Source of the DNA: Archangium gephyra
Lineage (GTDB): Bacteria; Myxococcota; Myxococcia; Myxococcales; Myxococcaceae
Direction of reading: 5' to 3'
Assembly: GCA_003243425.1 (NCBI GenBank)
Contig: QFQP01000001.1
Span: 248,001-312,000 of the forward strand
Length of the DNA: 64,000 bases
In this document: positions 24,692-35,605 of the stretch, piece after piece
How the letters are laid out: every line of letters starts with the position of its first letter
How positions within the stretch are numbered: the first letter of the stretch is position 1
Position numbers and translations under genes: made by a program
The notes under the pieces: model-generated
The model's database searches: none
Told to the model about the DNA's origin: nothing
Seen by the model: only the letters and a program-made list of their open reading frames with translations

Positions 24692-25672
24692 ATGCCGGCC
24701 TTCCCGCCAGACTCTCCGCTGCACGCGTTCTCAGAGGTCGAAGTCAACGCCATCTTCGAGGCCGGGCGTGAGCGCACCGCGGCCGTCGATGAGGTCATCG
24801 TCGCCGAAGGTGAGCCCGGCGATTCGATGTTCTTCCTGCTCGAGGGCCGCTGCGAAGCGCGCATCGGCACCGGGAAGGCCGTGCGCACGTACGAGCCGGG
24901 CAGCTACTTCGGTGAACTCTCGTTCATCAACGCCGGGCATCGCCGCAGCGCGAGCATCGTCGCCACCGCGCCGACCCGCATGCAGGTCATCGACCAGTCG
25001 AGCATCAACGCGCTGCTCGACAGTCACCCGCGGGCGATCTTCACGTTGCTGCGACGCGCGTGCGCGTTCCTCGTCGATGCCGAGCGCAATCTCATCTCCG
25101 ACCTGCGCCGCCGGAACACCGAGCTGCAGGACACCATCAAGAAGCTCGAGTTCACGCGGCAGCGCCTGAACCAGGAAGAAGAGACCGCGCGCACTGATCA
25201 ACTCACCGGGCTGTTCAATCGACGCGCGTTCGATTCGGAGCTCCCGGTGTTCATGGCGCGGTCGAAGGCCATCGGCAGCGGGCTCGCGCTGCTCGCGATG
25301 GACCTCGACCACTTCAAGCCGGTGAACGACACCCTGGGGCACGCAGTCGGCGACTTCGTGTTGCGTGGCGTCGGGAAGATCCTCGCGCAGGGCGTTCGCA
25401 AGACGGACCTCCCCTGTCGCATCGGTGGTGACGAGTTCGTCGTTCTGCTCGCCGACCTCAACGAGTCGGCCGCGAAGATGCGGGCTGAAGTGCTGCGCGC
25501 CGCGGTCAACGCGATGCCGCACCCCGGGAATGATCAGGGCATTCGCATCACCACCACCATGGGCGGCACCATGTACCGCGAGGGCGAGACCCTCGAGCAG
25601 TTCATGCAGCGCGCGGACGAGGCGCTCTACGCGGCGAAGCGCGCAGGCCGGAATCGCGTCGGCTGGGAGTGA
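24692..25672 (+). CDS. cyclic-nucleotide-binding diguanylate cyclase (cNMP-GGDEF)
   Basis: A 326-residue cytoplasmic protein. Residues about 10-125 form a CRP-type cNMP-binding domain with an intact phosphate-binding cassette (YFGELSFINAGHRRSASIV). A coiled linker (130-165) connects to a GGDEF domain (about 168-326) with GGDEF at 245-249 and an inhibitory-site motif RKTD at 236-239, so it should make c-di-GMP from GTP and be product-inhibited. The domain order implies that cAMP or cGMP tunes c-di-GMP synthesis. A class III cyclase is encoded 2.5 kb away on the other strand. GGTGAG nine bases before ATG 24692 may serve as ribosome site. Confidence 0.9.
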   Translation: MPAFPPDSPLHAFSEVEVNAIFEAGRERTAAVDEVIVAEGEPGDSMFFLLEGRCEARIGTGKAVRTYEPGSYFGELSFINAGHRRSASIVATAPTRMQVIDQSSINALLDSHPRAIFTLLRRACAFLVDAERNLISDLRRRNTELQDTIKKLEFTRQRLNQEEETARTDQLTGLFNRRAFDSELPVFMARSKAIGSGLALLAMDLDHFKPVNDTLGHAVGDFVLRGVGKILAQGVRKTDLPCRIGGDEFVVLLADLNESAAKMRAEVLRAAVNAMPHPGNDQGIRITTTMGGTMYREGETLEQFMQRADEALYAAKRAGRNRVGWE

Positions 25673-25728
25673 GCCGCGAGGGCGTCGTGGCCGGATGCTG
25701 AGCTCGCCGCCCGCCCCGACGCCTCCGC

Positions 25729-26916
25729 TCAGGGACACAAACCGTTCTGGCACCCGCCGAAGCACGGGTTGCCGCAGCGCCCGCAGTGCAGATCGTCGGT
25801 GAGCAGGTTCGCCTCGCACCCGTCGGCGCGGTTGCCGTTGCAGTCGCCGAAGTTCGGGAAGCACACGCCGTGTTTGCACTGCCCGAACTCACACACGCGC
25901 ACCGAGTTCACCGCGGGTGGGCACGCGTTGCCGCACGCTCCGCAGTTCTCGGGGTCGTTGTCGGTGTCGGCGCAGCTCGAGCCGCCGTCACACGCGGTGT
26001 GCACCGGTTCACACGACACACCGCACGCGCCGGCGGCGCAGACCTCGCCCGGGAAGCACGGCCGATTGCACATGCCGCAGTGAAGAACGTCGCTCGACGT
26101 CGACACGCACTCGCCATTGCACATCGTCTGGTTCGGAGCGCAGAGCGGCTGGCACGACCCGTTCGCGCACCTCTGACCGGGCGCGCACGGTTGACCGCAC
26201 ATGCCGCAGTTGAGCGGGTCGACCTGCGTGTTGAGGCAGCGGTCACCACACGCCGTCGTGCCCAGCGGGCATGCGGCCGCACACGCACCGTTCACGCACC
26301 ACTGGTTCATCGCGCACGCCTGACCGCAGGTGCCGCAGTTCATCGGGTCATGGCGCGGGTCGAGGCAGAACTGGCCGCACACGCGAAGCGGCGGAGGACA
26401 ACCCGTCGCGCCGCCCATCACGCACGTACCGTCGAGACAGGGGCCCGACGTGCAGTCCGCGTTGCGAAGGCAGCCGCCGTTGAGCCCGCATGGCGCGCAG
26501 GTGGGCCCGCCGCAGTCGACGTCGGTCTCGAGGCCGTTCTCGCGTTGATCGTCACAACGCGGGGGCGCGCACGTTCCGCCCAGGCAGCGCGCGTCTTCGC
26601 AGTCGTCGTCGTCACCGCAGCGCTGCGTCGCCCGACAACCCTGACACGCCCCGCCGCAGTCGACGTCGGTCTCGGTGCCGTTCATCACGCCGTCTGCGCA
26701 CGCACCGGGTGAGCAGGTCTTTCGCGCACAGAGCCCCGACGCGCAGTCTGTCGACACGACGCACGCCGACTCCAACGCGCACGGCGCACACCTGGGGCCG
26801 CCGCAATCGACGTCGCTCTCTTCGCCGTTGCGCACGCCATCGCTGCACGTGTTCGGGCTCGCCGTGAAACGGCAACCGGCCAACGTGAGCGCGAGAAGAA
26901 TCAGCAGGGGCCGCAT
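25729..26916 (-). CDS. Cys-rich repeat lipoprotein (second of a tandem pair)
   Basis: A 395-residue lipoprotein (MRPLLILLALTLAGC). The N-terminal part has four copies of a module like CSDGVRNGEESDVDCGGPRC, and the remainder has about eight Cys-rich modules (for example DPMNCGTCGQACAMNQWCVN, DPLNCGMCGQPCAPGQRCAN). It holds dozens of Cys, so it should be heavily disulphide-bonded outside the cytoplasm. I know the module type from myxobacterial surface proteins only as unannotated repeats. ATG 26916 overlaps the 3' end of its paralogue by 16 bases, so both come from one mRNA and probably from a duplication. Confidence 0.75.
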   Translation of the reverse strand: MRPLLILLALTLAGCRFTASPNTCSDGVRNGEESDVDCGGPRCAPCALESACVVSTDCASGLCARKTCSPGACADGVMNGTETDVDCGGACQGCRATQRCGDDDDCEDARCLGGTCAPPRCDDQRENGLETDVDCGGPTCAPCGLNGGCLRNADCTSGPCLDGTCVMGGATGCPPPLRVCGQFCLDPRHDPMNCGTCGQACAMNQWCVNGACAAACPLGTTACGDRCLNTQVDPLNCGMCGQPCAPGQRCANGSCQPLCAPNQTMCNGECVSTSSDVLHCGMCNRPCFPGEVCAAGACGVSCEPVHTACDGGSSCADTDNDPENCGACGNACPPAVNSVRVCEFGQCKHGVCFPNFGDCNGNRADGCEANLLTDDLHCGRCGNPCFGGCQNGLCP

Positions 26917-28226
26917 GTCAGCGCTCCATCGCAGTTGAAGTAGCCGGGGGCGCAGGGCGGCGAGAGCGTGATGCTCGTCTGCTGCGGCGCCATCGTCTGG
27001 TCGAGACACGTGCACGAGAGAACGCCTTCACACGCGAGGCAGTTCGAGCAGGTCGTCTGGTAGCTGCCCGGTGGCAGCGCCGTGTTGCAGCACAGGCCGC
27101 TGTTGCATTGCTCGTTGCCGCCACACGAGCGGCCGCACTGACCGCAGTTGAGCCCGTCATTGCCCATGGGCTGGGCTTCACAACCGTCGAGCGGGTCCAT
27201 GTTGCAGTCGACGAACCCGGGGAAGCACTCACCGGGCGTGCACGCGGAGTTCGAGCACAGACGTGACGTCGCGCCCGGGGCCGGGCAGTTCTGGTTGCAG
27301 CCACCGCAGTGCGACGGGTCGTTGCGGGTGTCGACGCACAGCGTGCCTGCGTTGCACAACGTGAGCGGCGCCGCACAGCCGGTGACACATTGCCCCGCGA
27401 CGCACCCCGAGCCCGGCGCGCACGTACGGCCGCACAGGCCGCAGTGGAGCGGGTCGCGGTCGAGGCTCACGCAGCTGCCGCCGCACGGCACCTGATTCGG
27501 ACCGCACGGAAGAATGCACTCGCCTGAAAGACACAGCTCTCCAGCGCCGCACACGTTGGTGCACGAGCCGCAGTGCTGGGGATCGCTCGCGAAATCGAAG
27601 CACGCCGAACCACACGGCGCGGTGCCTCCGAGGCAGAGATTGGTGCACATGCCGCCCGCGCACAGTTGTTCGCCGGTGCAGGTGACGCCACACCCGCCGC
27701 AGTTCATTCGGTCGAACGACGGGTCGACGCACTGCTGACCGCACGCGAGCAGGGGCGCGCCGCAGCCACCGGGGAGCTCCGTCACGCAGAGCCCGTCGAA
27801 GCAGTGACCGACCTCGCAGTCGTCGGAAACGAAGCACGCTCGGCCGGGAGAGCAGGGCGCGCAGTCTCCGCCGCAGTCGACGTCGCTCTCGTCGCCGTTG
27901 CGAACATCGTCGTCACAGCGCGCGACCGGACCACCATCGAAGCCGTCGCACGAACCGCACGCGCCACCGCAGTCGACGCCCGTCTCGTCACCGTTGCGAA
28001 CCCCGTCGACGCAGCTCGCGCCCGCGCAGCGGTTGAGAACGCACTGCGCGCTCGCACAGTCGCCGTCGACGAGGCACACGGCATCGGCGCCGCAGGGCTG
28101 GCACACCGAGCCGCCACAATCACGGTCGGTCTCGAGGCCATTGGTACGGCCGTCGCTGCAATCGCCGCTCGCGAGCGGACAGCCCGCGAGCCACAGCCCG
28201 AGACCCAGGAGGAGGACATGTTTCAT
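26901..28226 (-). CDS. Cys-rich repeat lipoprotein (first of a tandem pair)
   Basis: A 441-residue lipoprotein (MKHVLLLGLGLWLAGC) with the same plan as the next gene: NG-E-x-D-x-DCGG modules first (CSDGRTNGLETDRDCGG, CVDGVRNGDETGVDCGG), then repeated CG-x-CG-x-x-C modules. Near the C-terminus it has an additional cluster, CSNCLACEGVLSCTC. The start ATG overlaps the stop of the CHASE2 cyclase gene (ATGA), so its synthesis is coupled to that of the sensor. Function unknown; a surface or matrix-binding role is likely. Confidence 0.75.
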   Translation of the reverse strand: MKHVLLLGLGLWLAGCPLASGDCSDGRTNGLETDRDCGGSVCQPCGADAVCLVDGDCASAQCVLNRCAGASCVDGVRNGDETGVDCGGACGSCDGFDGGPVARCDDDVRNGDESDVDCGGDCAPCSPGRACFVSDDCEVGHCFDGLCVTELPGGCGAPLLACGQQCVDPSFDRMNCGGCGVTCTGEQLCAGGMCTNLCLGGTAPCGSACFDFASDPQHCGSCTNVCGAGELCLSGECILPCGPNQVPCGGSCVSLDRDPLHCGLCGRTCAPGSGCVAGQCVTGCAAPLTLCNAGTLCVDTRNDPSHCGGCNQNCPAPGATSRLCSNSACTPGECFPGFVDCNMDPLDGCEAQPMGNDGLNCGQCGRSCGGNEQCNSGLCCNTALPPGSYQTTCSNCLACEGVLSCTCLDQTMAPQQTSITLSPPCAPGYFNCDGALTCGPC

Positions 28227-31141
28227 GCAGACACCAACGCGGAGTCAGGCACCGCAGCCTTCTCGGGAGAGGCGCCGCGCGCAGCTTCGAGCACGGGCTT
28301 CACTTCCGGCGGCACCGACGTGAGCCGCAGATAGACGACGTTCTTCCGCACCTCAGACCTCAGGACCTTTCCGTACACGTCGCCGGGGCGCAGCGCCGCG
28401 CCATCGACGATGCGCAGCTGCAGGTCGGTGAGCGACGGCAGCACTTCGTCGACGCGGAGCTCGAAGCTCTGTTCCGAGAGCGCCTCGACGTGACCGACGT
28501 GCGTGAGCTCGGACACCGCCTTGCCCTTCACCACGCCGTAGCGGACCTCGATGGGCACCCGTGGCGGCGAGAGGGTCTCGTCGGCCGACGAGAGCTTGAC
28601 GTTGAACGGCGCCCCGACGCTGAGCGCTTCGTGAATGGTGAGCGTGCCCTTCACGCCTTTGGGAGAGACCACCTGCGTCGCGCCGATGCCGAGCGCATCA
28701 CCGCAGCGCTCACGGGTGGCTTCACTGAGCAGCACCTGACCACCGACGGTGAACGACTCGACGCGCGAGGTGAGGTTGATGGTCGCGCCGACGATGCCGT
28801 ACTTCGCGCGCAGCTCGCTGCCGATGTTGCCGAGCACGACCTCGCCGCTGTGAATGCCGATGCCCATCTCGACCTCGGGCAGCCCGTGGGCCTTGTTCCA
28901 CGCGTTCACGTCGGGCATCGCGTTGAGCATCTCGATGGCGCACGCCGCCGCGCGCAGCTCTTCGTTCTCGAGCGGCAGGGGCGCGCCGAAGACCACGAGA
29001 ATGGCGTCACCGATGAACTCGTCGATGGTGCCGCCGTACTTCGTGATGATGCGTGTCATCGCCTCGAGGTAGTGGTTGAGCAGCTTCACCACGTTCTCGG
29101 GTTCCATGCTCCCGCACATGCTCGTGAAGCCACGCAGGTCGGTCATCATGATGGTGACGAAGTCGCGCTGGCCTCCGAGCTTGAGGCCGTCGGGCGAGTC
29201 GAGCAGCTGCTGCACGACCTGCTCGGTCAAGTAGCGGCCGAACGTCTGGCGCACGAAGGCGCGTTCGTTCTCGGCCTTCTTGCGGGCGTTCGCGGTGCTG
29301 CGCGCGTTGAGCAGCACACAGCCGAGCCACGTGATGCCGACCGACGCCGTGGGGCCGACGACCGGCAGATAGAAGCCGCCCAGGGACAGCAGGTACGAGG
29401 CGCTCACCGTCAGCAGCGTCAGCAACGCGGTGAGCAACAGCCCGAGCCCACCTTCGAACGCGACGCCGATGACGCCAGCCAGCAGCGCGCCACCGATGAT
29501 GACGCCGGCGTTCGTGGCGTGCGTCGACTCGGTGAAGAAGTCGTCGTGGAGCAGGTTCGCGAGCATCGTCGCGTGGTGTTCGACGCCGGGGATCTCACCC
29601 AGCGGGCTCGAGCGGAGGTCGGCGGCGGCCAGCGCGGTCGAGCCGACGAGCACGTGTTTGCCGGCGAGTGACGACGCGTCTCCACGATTGACCGCGAGTG
29701 AACCGACGGTCGTCGTGAAGCGCAGCGTCTGTTCGTCGATGAGCTCGAAGTCGGGCTCCGCGACGGCAGCGTCGGTCTTCAGCGTCAGCTCGATAATGCG
29801 ACCGGGTTCGGGCGAGTAGTGCGCTCGCCCCGCGATGACCGCGCCGACGGCGAGCTTCGACGGGTCGAGCGCCGCGACGGTGGTCGGCGCGCCGTCGAGC
29901 GTCACCACCGTCGCGTCATCGACCACGAACTTCTGGTCGTCACCCAGCGGGTTGCCGGTGAGGGTGACGATGGAGTCCGCGCGAATGAGCGACCAGATCG
30001 ACACGTAGCGGAATGGCCCTTCGCCGCGCGTGTCGTGACGGCCCTGATAGCGAACGCGCGTACGCCCGAGTTGGTCGATGGGCACGCGCCGCTTGCCGCC
30101 GACGTCGACGTGCGAGCCGGGGAAGATGTGGATGTCGCCGAGCGGCACCGACAACGCCTGCGAAGCGATGCGCAAGGAGAGTGAGGGGTACAGCTCGTGA
30201 CCGAGGCGCGCGGCGAGCAGAGAGTGACGCAGCACATCGTCACCGCCGTCGAGCAGCACGTTGGCCATGGCGACGAAGCTGGCCCCGTCGGCGATCGGCG
30301 CAAGCACCGGCTGCGGCGCAGCGTCACCACCGATGAGCTCCGCGTATTCGGGCAGCAACGCCGCTGAGTCGTGCCACGGCACGAGGTTTCGCTCGAAGGC
30401 GCGCCGCGAGCTCTCGGAGGTGACCGGCCGTGTTTCAGCGGTGGCGCGGTTCAAGGTGAACGTGAAGCCCACGTTGCCCGCGCGCCTGGCTGATTCGCCG
30501 ATGGCGGCGTCCCACTCCGGGTGATCCCGTGACGGGTCGATGAGCGAGACGTCGACGGTGACGCTCGCGGGCCTGGCGATCGCCACCGCGTCGAGCAGGC
30601 GCGCGTAATACACGCGCGGCATCGGCCACCCGAGATGACTGATGGTCTGGTCGTCGAGCGCGAGCACCACCACGTCGTCCTGCTTGTTGGCCGACGGCAG
30701 CTCACGGCCGGTGGCGAGCTCGACCTGAGAGCGCTCGGGAAACCGCAGGCGGAAGAAGAGGTCGAGGGTGCGCGTCTCGAGCCACGTGCCCAGGTGCAGC
30801 ACTTCGATGGCCACGACCATCGACACGCCGACCACACCGCCGACGACCACCGCACGCACCGCGCCACCACCGCGCATCTTCTCGAGGCGTGCCTCGAGCG
30901 CATCGAGACGAGCGGTCGCAGCGCTGACGACGTGGAGGATCGCGCGGCGCAGCCGGACCATCGCGAACACCGCGAGCAGCACGGAGCCGGCCTGTACGAA
31001 CAGACGCAGCAGTGGGTAGCCCAGCTGTGGCAGGGCCGAGGTGAGGCCCCAGGCGAGCGACTCACGACCCAGCCACGCCGCCACGGCAGCGAGCAGCGCG
31101 GCGACGCCGACCCTGTCGCGGCGCGGCCGGGTGTCGGTCAC
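28223..31141 (-). CDS. CHASE2-domain class III adenylate cyclase
   Basis: A 972-residue membrane receptor cyclase. A first hydrophobic region near residues 30-60 and another near 110 precede an extracytoplasmic CHASE2 domain (about 120-420: LETRTLDLFFRLRFP, DDVVVLALDDQTISHLGWPM, RPASVTVDVSLID). Three hydrophobic helices follow near 555-625, then the catalytic domain. Metal-binding Asp668 (MTDLRGF) and Asp712 (FIGDAI) are present, with KYGIVGATINLTSRVE downstream. A C-terminal PilZ-like or beta region of about 150 residues follows. GTG 31141 overlaps the FecR stop (GTGA). It should make cAMP in response to an envelope signal; the ligand is unknown. Confidence 0.88.
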   Translation of the reverse strand: MTDTRPRRDRVGVAALLAAVAAWLGRESLAWGLTSALPQLGYPLLRLFVQAGSVLLAVFAMVRLRRAILHVVSAATARLDALEARLEKMRGGGAVRAVVVGGVVGVSMVVAIEVLHLGTWLETRTLDLFFRLRFPERSQVELATGRELPSANKQDDVVVLALDDQTISHLGWPMPRVYYARLLDAVAIARPASVTVDVSLIDPSRDHPEWDAAIGESARRAGNVGFTFTLNRATAETRPVTSESSRRAFERNLVPWHDSAALLPEYAELIGGDAAPQPVLAPIADGASFVAMANVLLDGGDDVLRHSLLAARLGHELYPSLSLRIASQALSVPLGDIHIFPGSHVDVGGKRRVPIDQLGRTRVRYQGRHDTRGEGPFRYVSIWSLIRADSIVTLTGNPLGDDQKFVVDDATVVTLDGAPTTVAALDPSKLAVGAVIAGRAHYSPEPGRIIELTLKTDAAVAEPDFELIDEQTLRFTTTVGSLAVNRGDASSLAGKHVLVGSTALAAADLRSSPLGEIPGVEHHATMLANLLHDDFFTESTHATNAGVIIGGALLAGVIGVAFEGGLGLLLTALLTLLTVSASYLLSLGGFYLPVVGPTASVGITWLGCVLLNARSTANARKKAENERAFVRQTFGRYLTEQVVQQLLDSPDGLKLGGQRDFVTIMMTDLRGFTSMCGSMEPENVVKLLNHYLEAMTRIITKYGGTIDEFIGDAILVVFGAPLPLENEELRAAACAIEMLNAMPDVNAWNKAHGLPEVEMGIGIHSGEVVLGNIGSELRAKYGIVGATINLTSRVESFTVGGQVLLSEATRERCGDALGIGATQVVSPKGVKGTLTIHEALSVGAPFNVKLSSADETLSPPRVPIEVRYGVVKGKAVSELTHVGHVEALSEQSFELRVDEVLPSLTDLQLRIVDGAALRPGDVYGKVLRSEVRKNVVYLRLTSVPPEVKPVLEAARGASPEKAAVPDSALVSA

Positions 31142-32315
31142 TTCGCCACCGTGAACGCGTAGACCTTCGACGAGGGCCCCGAGAAGCCGTCACCATTCAC
31201 GCTGGTGACCCGCCAGAACCACTTGCCGCGCGGCAGCGGCTCGGGCCACGAGAGCGTGTTCGCGGCCAGCACGGTCTGAGAACGGCCTTCGACGAGGAAG
31301 TCGGCGTCGCGCGCGACTTCGATGGTGTAGCTGACGGCGTCGGTCACCGGCTGCCACTCGAGGCGTGCGTCGTTGCCGAGCGCACCCTTCAACGGCGCGG
31401 TGACCAGAGGCGCCTGCGGCAGCGGCTTCGGCTCCGACGTCTTGCCGTCTGGCTTCACGACCGCGCCCTGGCCTGCGGGCACCTCGACGGGCCTGGCGTC
31501 GGGGTCATTCGACGGCGTGAGCGCCACGAGGCCCTCCAGCGTCTCCAGGCGCGTGTCGCCGTCTTCTTCGACGCCGAAGCGGAACTGCGTGCCGCGCACG
31601 GACGCGACCGACACCCGGCTGGAGGCTTCGAAGCGTGACTGCTGCGTGGCCTTGCGAACGTCGGCGGTGATTCCGCCGCTCAGCACCTCGACCTTCACCT
31701 GGCGCTCACCGTTGGCGATCTGCAGCACCGGCATGCGCACGAGTGATTCCGGCTTCACCTCGAGCCCGCTGCCGTCCTTGAGGTGAATGGTGATGCGCGC
31801 GTTCGGCCCCGTCTTGATGAGCTCGTTCACCAGCACCGGCATGCCGGCCTCGGCGGGCTTCAACGTCGCTTCGTCCGGGCCGAGGAACACCGAGCCGCCG
31901 GCAGCCGCGACGCGCGCCACCACGTCTTCCGGCGCGCGCTCGACGAAGCGCAGCGAGATGCCGAGTTGATCATTCCGCTGCGGCGCGGGCGCGAGCGCGA
32001 ACACCCGGTTCTTCGGCAGGCCCGCGGCGACCAGCGTCTCGGCGACCGCCTTCGCCGACGCGAGGCCCTTGCCACTCGCGCGCTCGGCGTCGCTCACCAG
32101 CGCGGCGACGGTCACGGCGCGAACGAGCCGATGGCGCTCGATCTCCTTCACCACGTCGGCCAGGCACGCCTTGCCATCGTTGGTCTTCGCCCATTCTTCG
32201 GTCACCGGTTTGCCGAGCCGCACCGAGCCGGCTTCGAGCTTCACGCCGCCGCACGGGTCTGCGGCCAGCGCCGCGCCGGGCATCGCCAACAACATCAGAG
32301 ACGAGAGCAATCGCT

Positions 32316-32319
<4 letters not shown>
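31138..32319 (-). CDS. periplasmic FecR-domain protein
   Basis: A 393-residue protein with a cleavable signal ending ALAADP. The first 130 residues include an OmpA-like/peptidoglycan-related fold remnant (RLVRAVTVAALVSDAERASG, KAVAETLVAAGLPKNRVFAL). The FecR domain follows (about 135-285: GGSVFLGPDEATLKP, VNELIKTGPNARITIHL, VSVASVRGTQFRFGV), then an Fn3-like C-terminal region (RLEWQPVTDAVSYTIEVARD). FecR normally passes envelope signals to an ECF sigma factor, but none is nearby; here it is coupled (ATGA on both sides) to the CHASE2 cyclase, a known alternative pairing. It may present the signal to CHASE2. Confidence 0.82.
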
Positions 32320-33509
<1,190 letters not shown>

Positions 33510-34967
33510 CGTCGTCGTTGGTGCCGTTGATGGCTTCGGCGACCTCAGGGCACTTGTCGGTCGCGTCGGCGATGAGGTCTTCGTCGTTGTCGACTTCAGG
33601 GCAGCCGTCTTCGTCTTCGAAGCCGTCGAAGTCCTCCTTCTCGACGGGGCAGCGGTCGACGTCGTCGATCAACCCGTCGCCGTCTGCGTCGCCGGCGGCG
33701 AACACCACGGGTGCACCCGCGTCGACCGGCGCCACGGGCTGCGTCGCCAGCAGTCGCGCCAGTGGAGCGCTCTTTTGCAGCGCGTACTCGGGGCAGCCGT
33801 CCTCATCGCGAACGCCGTTCGTCGTTTCAGGCTCGAACGGACAACGGTCGGCTGCGTCTTTCACCCCGTCGAGATCCGCGTCGTCGATGACGGCCATCGT
33901 CGCCGCGCAGCCGCGCGCTTCCCGCGTTCCTGCGACGTCGGGGCACGCGTCGAGCACGTTGGGCAGCGCGTCACCGTCGCTGTTTCGGCGCGGCACCCAC
34001 GCGATGCGCACGATGCCGCGCGCGTCGGGGCTTCCGGCCATGCCGAACAACGAGGTGCCACCGGCCACACCGAGCATCACCGTGTCGGCGATGTGGAAGT
34101 GCAGGCCACCGAGCAGCTCGAGGTTCATGCCCGCGGTGGTGAAGGCGTTCTGACCTGCGACCTGCACCGAAAACTGCGCTTCCGGGCCGAGGTAGATGGA
34201 GTCGTCGAGCAGCGCGACGCCGAGCGCCACACCCGCCCGCGCTTCGGGCGCAGCGATCATCTGCAGCTGCGGCGGGCCGATCGACGCGTAGGGGCGGTAG
34301 AGAAAGCCGAGGTCGACGGTCCAACGCCCGGCGCCGAACGCACCGGCCATCACCGCGCGCGGCAACACGCGAAGCCCCACGTCGCCCTGGTGCGTGGCCG
34401 CGGCCCCGATGGGAATCCACACGTCGGCGCCCAGGTGCAGTGAGAACGCGTCTCGCTCGGCCTGCCCGAAGAGCCTCACCATCACCTGCACACGTGGATC
34501 TCCGATGCCGACGATGCTCGTCATCGGGGCGGCGCCGCTGACCGGTTCAGGCGTGCCCCGCTCGAGCAACGTCACCGGCAGACTCGCGCTGAGGCGGAAG
34601 CGATCGAACAGCGAGCCCGCGAGCCCCACGTGACCGACCAACGCATGTTCGAGAATCGGCGCGAGCTGACCGCGCCCCGTCGCCACCCCCGGAATCAGCG
34701 CGGTGTGTGAATAGTCAGCGGTGATGCCCACCGCGCCGTAGCTCGTCAGCGAATACCAGGGGCGCTCGAGCATGAAGAGCCAGCTGCCGACAGTGCTGCC
34801 TTCGTAGCGATGCGCACGAAAGCCTCGCTCTTGCGCGAGCGCGCTGGTCGCCAACAACAGAATGAAGAGGGCCCCGAAACGCCTGAACAACTTCATCGAG
34901 AAGCCGAACGATACGGCGCACCCCGCATCTGGCGATCGACAATCTGCCCGACGCACCTCCGCGCACA

Positions 34968-35384
34968 TCAATGCGTGATGCGGGCGCAGGCTCCAGCGAG
35001 CAAGGTGAGGCCTTCGACCACGCGTCGACGCTCGGCGGCGGTGAGCTGCGCGAGCGCTTCTTCGAGGTGCGCGTCGTCGAGCATGTCTTCTTCGCCGGCC
35101 GCGTCGCCCGCTTCGGTGAGCTTCACGACCACGTGCCGGCGATCTCGCGCCGATCTGCTGCGCACCACGAGGCCCTTCTTCTCGAGTCGCTGCAGCGCTT
35201 CGTCGAGGGACGAGCGCGTCAGCGCCAGGTGCTCGGCGAGCGCTTCGACGCGCGCTCCGAGCACGAGGTCGAGGTGCGAGAGAATGTCGGCCTCGCCGTG
35301 CTCGAGCGTGTGGTGATGGGAATGACAGGCCGCGTGAATCTGCGGAAAGGCGCGTTGAATCGCGCGCACGTCTCGTCGGCTCAT
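34968..35384 (-). CDS. MarR-family transcriptional regulator
   Basis: A 138-residue winged-helix regulator: HTLEHGEADILSHLDLVLGA leads to the HTH (VEALAEHLALTRSSLDEALQ) and the wing (LVVRSRSARDRRHVVVKLTE), all in MarR order. A His-rich stretch near the N-terminus (CHSHHH) could bind metal. ATG 35384 overlaps the stop of the upstream small membrane protein (ATGA), making a three-gene operon with it and the Ldi-like gene. It probably controls this operon in response to a small molecule; no operator was identified. Confidence 0.82.
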   Translation of the reverse strand: MSRRDVRAIQRAFPQIHAACHSHHHTLEHGEADILSHLDLVLGARVEALAEHLALTRSSLDEALQRLEKKGLVVRSRSARDRRHVVVKLTEAGDAAGEEDMLDDAHLEEALAQLTAAERRRVVEGLTLLAGACARITH

Positions 35385-35605
35385 GGCCGCGGCGTAGACG
35401 GCCACCTGCGCGTCGTCAAAGCCGTCAGCAGCAACACCGGCGTGACGAGCACCGCGAAGAACCAACTGCCGGCGTAGGCGAGGCCGCAGAGCAGCGAGAG
35501 GGCGGTCGTCGGCACCGTGCCCGACAGAAAGCCCACGTCTTCCCGGAAGCCGCACAGATGCAGCAGCAGGAAGAATCCGATTCCGCCGAGTGCGATGCGC
35601 ATCAT
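35381..35605 (-). CDS. small two-helix membrane protein
   Basis: A 74-residue protein with two hydrophobic helices (IALGGIGFFLLLHLCGF and a second long segment about residues 27-62 that may span once or twice) and a basic C-terminus. It is coupled on both sides: ATG 35605 overlaps the stop of the enzyme-like gene and its own stop overlaps the MarR start. I do not recognise the family. Confidence 0.6.
   Translation of the reverse strand: MMRIALGGIGFFLLLHLCGFREDVGFLSGTVPTTALSLLCGLAYAGSWFFAVLVTPVLLLTALTTRRWPSTPRP

Noticed and set aside
25729..28226. The Cys-rich tandem repeats as a CRISPR-like or DNA repeat array
   Set aside because: The periodicity is in the protein (CG-x-CG-x-x-C modules); DNA units vary in length and sequence and lack constant repeats with unique spacers.
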